DNA of 6,265 nt from Pseudomonadota bacterium (GTDB lineage: Bacteria > Pseudomonadota > Alphaproteobacteria > Acetobacterales > Acetobacteraceae), in the NCBI GenBank assembly GCA_021798375.1, contig JAJZHU010000142.1, forward strand, positions 1 through 6,265. Direction: 5' to 3'. The notes under the pieces are model-generated. The model was given only the letters and a program-made list of their open reading frames with translations, had not been told where the DNA came from and made no database searches. Below, piece after piece: positions 4,736 to 6,265 of the stretch. Numbering within the stretch: the first letter of the stretch is position 1; each line of letters opens with the position of its first letter. The position numbers and the translations under genes were made by a program.

Positions 4736-6265
4736 ATGACCGCGACTGTCGAAAAACGCGAATTTTCCGCCGAAGTGGGTCGCTTGCTCGATCTGGTGGT
4801 GCATTCGCTTTATTCCGAACGTGAAATTTTTCTGCGCGAGCTAGTGGCCAATGCCGCCGATGCCACCGATCGCCGCCGGTTCGAGGCGCAAACCCACCCC
4901 GGCTACGCCTTGCCGGAAGATGCCGCCATCCGCATCATCCCCGATAAAATCGCCCGCACCCTCACCATTGCCGACAGCGGCATCGGCATGGGGCGCGAGG
5001 ATCTGGTGTCGCATCTGGGCACCATCGCCCGTTCCGGCACCCGCGCTTTCGGCCAATCCCTGGCCGACGCCAAGCCGGAAGATCGCCCCAATCTGATCGG
5101 GCAATTCGGCGTAGGGTTCTATTCGGCCTTCATGGTGGCCGATCGGGTCGATGTGATCAGCCGCCACGCCGGGTCCGAGGAAGCGTTCAAATGGTCGTCG
5201 GAAGGTCGCGGCGAATTCACCATCGAATCCGCCGAACGCGCCACGGCGGGCACCGATATCATCCTAACGATGAAAACCGACGCCGACGAATATCTCGACA
5301 ATGTCCGCTTGCAGCACATCATCCGCAAATGGGCCGATCATGTCGCCCTGCCGGTGAAACTGGTAAGCGAAGACGGCGAGGAAACCGCCAACGAAGGCAC
5401 CGCCCTGTGGCGCAAGCCGAGCAGTGAAATCAGCAAGGAAGCCTACACCGAATTTTACCGTCATCTCGGCCACAGTTTCGACGAGCCCTGGGTCACGCTG
5501 CATTGGCGCGCCGAGGGGGCCATCGATTTTTCCGCTCTGCTGTTTATCCCCTCGGCAAAACCCTTTGCGTTTGCGGAAGAATCACGCGAATCCAAAGTTC
5601 GCCTGCATGTGAAACGCATGTTCATCACCGACAAGGCCGAATTGCTGCCGCCGTGGCTGCGCTTTGTGCAAGGCGTGGTGGATACCGAAGATTTGCCGCT
5701 CAATGTCTCGCGCGAAATGCTGCAAGCCACCCCCGTGCTGACGCGAATCAAAAAAGCCGTGACCAACCGCGTGATCACCGAGCTTAAAAACCGCGCCAAG
5801 GACACCGAGGACTACGACAAATTCTGGGGCGTATTCGGCGCCATCGTCAAGGAAGGTCTATACGACGACAACGAACATCGCGCCGAGGTGGCGCCGCTGG
5901 CGCGATTCTACAGCACCAGCGGCGAGGCGCTGACCTCGCTGCCCGATTATATATCGCGCATGAAAGACGGCCAGAACGCGATTTATCTGCTGGCCGGCGA
6001 CGATCTCGCCGCGCTGCGTTCCTCGCCGCAACTCGAAGGCTTTGCCGCGCGCGGGCTGGAAGTATTGCTGCTCACCGACCCGGTCGATAGCTTCTGGCCC
6101 GACCGCTTGAACGATTTCGACGGCAAAAAATTGAAATTTGTTTCGCAGGCGGGCAATGATTTATCGGAAATCAAGCCGCTGGAAGAACAAACCGAAGCCG
6201 CCGATGTGTCGGATCTGGTCGCGGCGTTGAAAACGGCCCTGGGCGAAGCGGTGTCAGACGTGCGC
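4736..6265 (+). CDS. htpG: Molecular chaperone HtpG (bacterial Hsp90), 3' end outside window
   Basis: An open frame of 510 codons runs off the right edge. HtpG is usually 610-640 residues, so the last 100-130 residues of the dimerisation domain are missing only because of the window end. HtpG is a cytoplasmic ATP-dependent chaperone active in stress and protein remodelling. The N-terminal GHKL ATPase domain has REFSAEVGRLLDLVVHSLYS from residue 8, then FLRELVANAADA with catalytic E35 and Mg-binding N39, D80 in ADSGIGMG (79-86), LGTIARSGT at 94-102 and the lid motif GQFGVGFYSAF at 122-132. The middle domain contains PLNVSREMLQ with R326, the arginine that senses the ATP phosphate. The ATG at 4736 matches the usual HtpG N-terminus. 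GGAG at 4721-4724 is a ribosome binding site at a rather long 11-base spacing. A sigma-32-like promoter lies upstream. No disruption is seen. Confidence 0.96.
   Translation, partial: MTATVEKREFSAEVGRLLDLVVHSLYSEREIFLRELVANAADATDRRRFEAQTHPGYALPEDAAIRIIPDKIARTLTIADSGIGMGREDLVSHLGTIARSGTRAFGQSLADAKPEDRPNLIGQFGVGFYSAFMVADRVDVISRHAGSEEAFKWSSEGRGEFTIESAERATAGTDIILTMKTDADEYLDNVRLQHIIRKWADHVALPVKLVSEDGEETANEGTALWRKPSSEISKEAYTEFYRHLGHSFDEPWVTLHWRAEGAIDFSALLFIPSAKPFAFAEESRESKVRLHVKRMFITDKAELLPPWLRFVQGVVDTEDLPLNVSREMLQATPVLTRIKKAVTNRVITELKNRAKDTEDYDKFWGVFGAIVKEGLYDDNEHRAEVAPLARFYSTSGEALTSLPDYISRMKDGQNAIYLLAGDDLAALRSSPQLEGFAARGLEVLLLTDPVDSFWPDRLNDFDGKKLKFVSQAGNDLSEIKPLEEQTEAADVSDLVAALKTALGEAVSDVR

Noticed and set aside
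4725..4736. Mini-ORF ATG TTT CCC TGA overlapping the htpG start (TGATG)
   Set aside because: The GGAG is directly against this ATG, leaving no room for initiation. It is more likely chance between the ribosome binding site and the true start.
1..6265. Mobile element, CRISPR, prophage or defence system
   Set aside because: No transposase, integrase, direct-repeat array or defence-type domain is seen on either strand. The genes are housekeeping or ordinary metabolic.

Overview
The window reads as a chromosomal housekeeping segment of a GC-rich proteobacterium, most likely an alphaproteobacterium. The support is the pntA-pntB order with a C-terminal PntA end typical of that class, the GC-rich codon choice, and the GloB and HtpG sequence types. 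I cannot place it to genus. There are no tRNAs, rRNAs, insertion sequences, CRISPR arrays or phage genes, and base composition looks even except for one AT-rich gap of about 115 bases before htpG.

Layout. Bases 1-1561 hold the end of a proton-translocating transhydrogenase operon: the last 50 codons of pntA, then complete pntB, closed by a strong intrinsic terminator at 1581-1613. The next two genes are on the minus strand, running towards pntB. They are a class I SAM-dependent methyltransferase (2601-3305), followed downstream by an uncharacterised protein of about 311 residues that may be glycosyltransferase-like (1598-2533). The last codons of the latter lie inside the pntB terminator hairpin. 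A 39-base divergent gap separates the methyltransferase from gloB (glyoxalase II, 3345-4076) on the plus strand. gloB is followed after 18 bases by a small histidine phosphatase gene (4095-4619). The gap at 4620-4735 contains two AT-rich hairpins and a good match to a heat-shock (sigma-32) promoter. Then comes htpG (Hsp90), which is open to the right edge of the window, with 510 codons visible.

How the genes fit together. Transhydrogenase makes NADPH, which keeps glutathione reduced; GloB uses a glutathione thioester in methylglyoxal detoxification; HtpG is a stress chaperone. This gives a loose redox and stress theme, but each block appears to have its own transcription unit, so a single shared pathway is not shown. 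The methyltransferase divergent to gloB resembles the E. coli gloB/yafS arrangement.

I did not find an evident new multi-gene system. The parts most worth a second look are the uncharacterised minus-strand protein paired with the methyltransferase, the terminator that doubles as coding sequence, the sigma-32-like htpG promoter, and the AT-rich hairpin element before it.
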